Shown: positions 4,587 through 5,715 of the stretch, one piece after another
Position numbering within the stretch: position 1 is the first letter of the stretch
Layout: every line of letters starts with the position of its first letter
DNA from: Thermoplasmata archaeon
GTDB lineage: Archaea; Thermoplasmatota; E2; UBA202; JdFR-43
Assembly: GCA_021163175.1 (NCBI GenBank)
Contig: JAGGXG010000146.1
Coordinates: 1-5,715 of the forward strand
Reading direction: 5' to 3'
DNA: 5,715 nucleotides
Notes under the pieces: generated by a model
What the model saw: the letters and a program-made list of their open reading frames with translations, nothing else
Told to the model about the DNA's origin: nothing
The model's database searches: none
Position numbers and translations under genes: made by a program

Positions 4587-5715
4587 ATGGATGTGAAAAG
4601 AATCGTTGCAATTGGAATAATATTCATGCTTATTTTTTCAATTCCAGTTAACATAACATACCCATATGAAAAAGCAGAGAATGGAAATTTTATTAATAGA
4701 AGCAATGATGGAAGAACGTTGTATGTGGGGGGAAATGGACCAAACAACTACACAAGAATACAGGATGCTGTAGATGATGCAAGCGATGGAGATACAATAT
4801 TTGTATATAGTGGAGTTTACAATGAAAGCATAAATTTAGACAAAAGCATAAATTTGATTGGGGAGAGCAAAGAAAAAACAATAATATATGCTGTACAAGG
4901 ATATGCCATAAATGTAACTGGAATTAGGGTAAATATTGCCAATTTTACCATAACCAATGCTAGTTGGGAATATGCAAGTGTGATAATATATAAGTCTGAA
5001 GGCAATATGATTTTCAATTGTAATTTTTATAATAACGATTGGATCGCCATTGAAATATATTTCTCAAATGAAAACAAAATTTTAAATTGCAACATATCCA
5101 AAAACAGCGTGGGCATTCAACTTCGTTACTCAAAAGACAACGAAATTTTAAACTGTAATGTTTCCTATAACGGAGAGGGAATGTGGATTACACATTCCGA
5201 TGGTAACAAAGTTTCTGAGTGCATATTTTATGAAAATAAATGGAGCGGTATCTCGATTGATTATTCTTTAAGTAATAAAATTTTAAATAATGTTTTTGTC
5301 GATAATGGGATTCGCATATATGGTGAAAAACTTCTTCAATTCGTCCATAATATCTATAACAATACTGTAAATGGATTGCCATTGCTATATATCAAAAACG
5401 AAAAGAATGTTATTTTGGAGGATATCGAAGCAGGAGAAGTAATAATTGTGAATTGTAACGCTTCTAGAATAAAAAACATTGCAATCAACAATAGCGACAT
5501 TGGGATAGAGGTTGCTTATTGCAATAATAACACCATCACGGATTGCACTATCTCCAATACATATGAAGGCATCTTACTCCTTTTTTCTTCACATAATGTA
5601 ATTTCCAATAATAGTATATCAAACTCAAACGAAAGTGGAATTTCTTTGAATACCTGTGATAATAATATCATCATAGGAAATCGTGTAACCAATACCTATA
5701 ATGATGCCATATTTC
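4587..5715 (+). CDS. Secreted NosD-like right-handed beta-helix protein, N-terminal part
   Basis: The frame stays open to the right edge, with 376 complete codons visible. A signal peptide (VKRIVAIGIIFMLIFSIPV, about 3-21) marks a secreted or surface protein. Residues about 44-97 carry the standard opening of archaeal NosD/PbH1 proteins: TLYVGGNGPNNYTRIQDAV, then DGDTIFVYSGVYNESI and a strand ending in LIGES. From about residue 100 the chain is a series of parallel beta-helix coils of roughly 22-24 residues, with recurrent units such as NKILNCNISKN, NEILNCNVSYN and NKILNNVF. These proteins are often named copper-binding NosD from the nitrous-oxide reductase system, but nothing here supports that role. 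Surface adhesion, cell-wall or polysaccharide binding is more likely and is inferred. About fifteen Asn-X-Ser/Thr sequons suggest N-glycosylation. A GTG at 4593 is an alternative start. The C-terminus, where a surface anchor would lie, is missing. Confidence 0.88.
   Translation, partial: MDVKRIVAIGIIFMLIFSIPVNITYPYEKAENGNFINRSNDGRTLYVGGNGPNNYTRIQDAVDDASDGDTIFVYSGVYNESINLDKSINLIGESKEKTIIYAVQGYAINVTGIRVNIANFTITNASWEYASVIIYKSEGNMIFNCNFYNNDWIAIEIYFSNENKILNCNISKNSVGIQLRYSKDNEILNCNVSYNGEGMWITHSDGNKVSECIFYENKWSGISIDYSLSNKILNNVFVDNGIRIYGEKLLQFVHNIYNNTVNGLPLLYIKNEKNVILEDIEAGEVIIVNCNASRIKNIAINNSDIGIEVAYCNNNTITDCTISNTYEGILLLFSSHNVISNNSISNSNESGISLNTCDNNIIIGNRVTNTYNDAIF

Noticed and set aside
4693..5382. 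Minus-strand open frames opposite the beta-helix gene
   Set aside because: They are short antisense readings opposite a continuous, repeat-bearing coding frame, with no promoter.
4587..5715. A copper-binding or denitrification role for the NosD-like protein
   Set aside because: The similarity is to the beta-helix fold only. No other nos gene or copper motif is visible, and archaeal surface proteins of this type carry the name by fold.
1..5715. A CRISPR array, tRNA, rRNA, insertion sequence or defence cluster
   Set aside because: No regularly spaced repeats, cloverleaf sequence, terminal inverted repeats or transposase motifs were found. The nuclease stands alone among housekeeping genes.

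Overview
The window looks archaeal and is best explained as a euryarchaeon, most likely from the Thermoplasmata side. The signs are an archaeal-type aspartyl-tRNA synthetase, an archaeal prefoldin beta subunit, a LysK-type M20 hydrolase, a RecB-like archaeal nuclease and a NosD-like surface beta-helix protein. TATA-type promoter boxes sit just upstream of starts that lack Shine-Dalgarno sites. Coding DNA is AT-rich, with much AGA/AGG arginine and ATA isoleucine, and the cytosolic proteins are rich in Lys and Glu. The phylum is inferred from these features and was not tested by a search.

Layout from left to right: (1) 1-128, minus, the N-terminal 42 codons of a probable GNAT acetyltransferase that runs off the left edge. 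(2) 163-1158, plus, a LysK/ArgE/DapE-family hydrolase, divergent from the GNAT gene across 34 bp. (3) 1148-2434, minus, aspS, which overlaps the lysK end by 11 bp tail to tail. (4) 2467-3186, minus, a RecB/YraN-like PD-(D/E)XK nuclease whose N-terminus may continue upstream in another frame to about 3224. (5) 3268-3669, plus, a Nudix hydrolase. (6) 3680-4045, plus, prefoldin beta. (7) 4080-4556, plus, a small secreted protein with one Ig-like domain. (8) 4587-5715, plus, the N-terminal part of a secreted right-handed beta-helix protein, open to the right edge.

The left and middle parts are housekeeping: amino-acid biosynthesis, tRNA charging, nucleotide clean-up, DNA processing and protein folding. 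The right part is cell-surface material. The genes do not form one pathway. Almost every gene carries its own AT-rich box at a nearly constant distance from its start, so the region reads as single-gene, mostly leaderless transcription units packed tightly, not as one operon. No RNA gene, CRISPR array, insertion sequence or attachment site was seen.

I found no convincing new multi-gene system. The points most worth a second look are the probable frame break at the nuclease N-terminus, supported by promoter spacing; the loss of the two known discrimination residues in AspRS; a local shift in codon use at the aspS 3' end; and the pair of secreted proteins with near-identical promoters.
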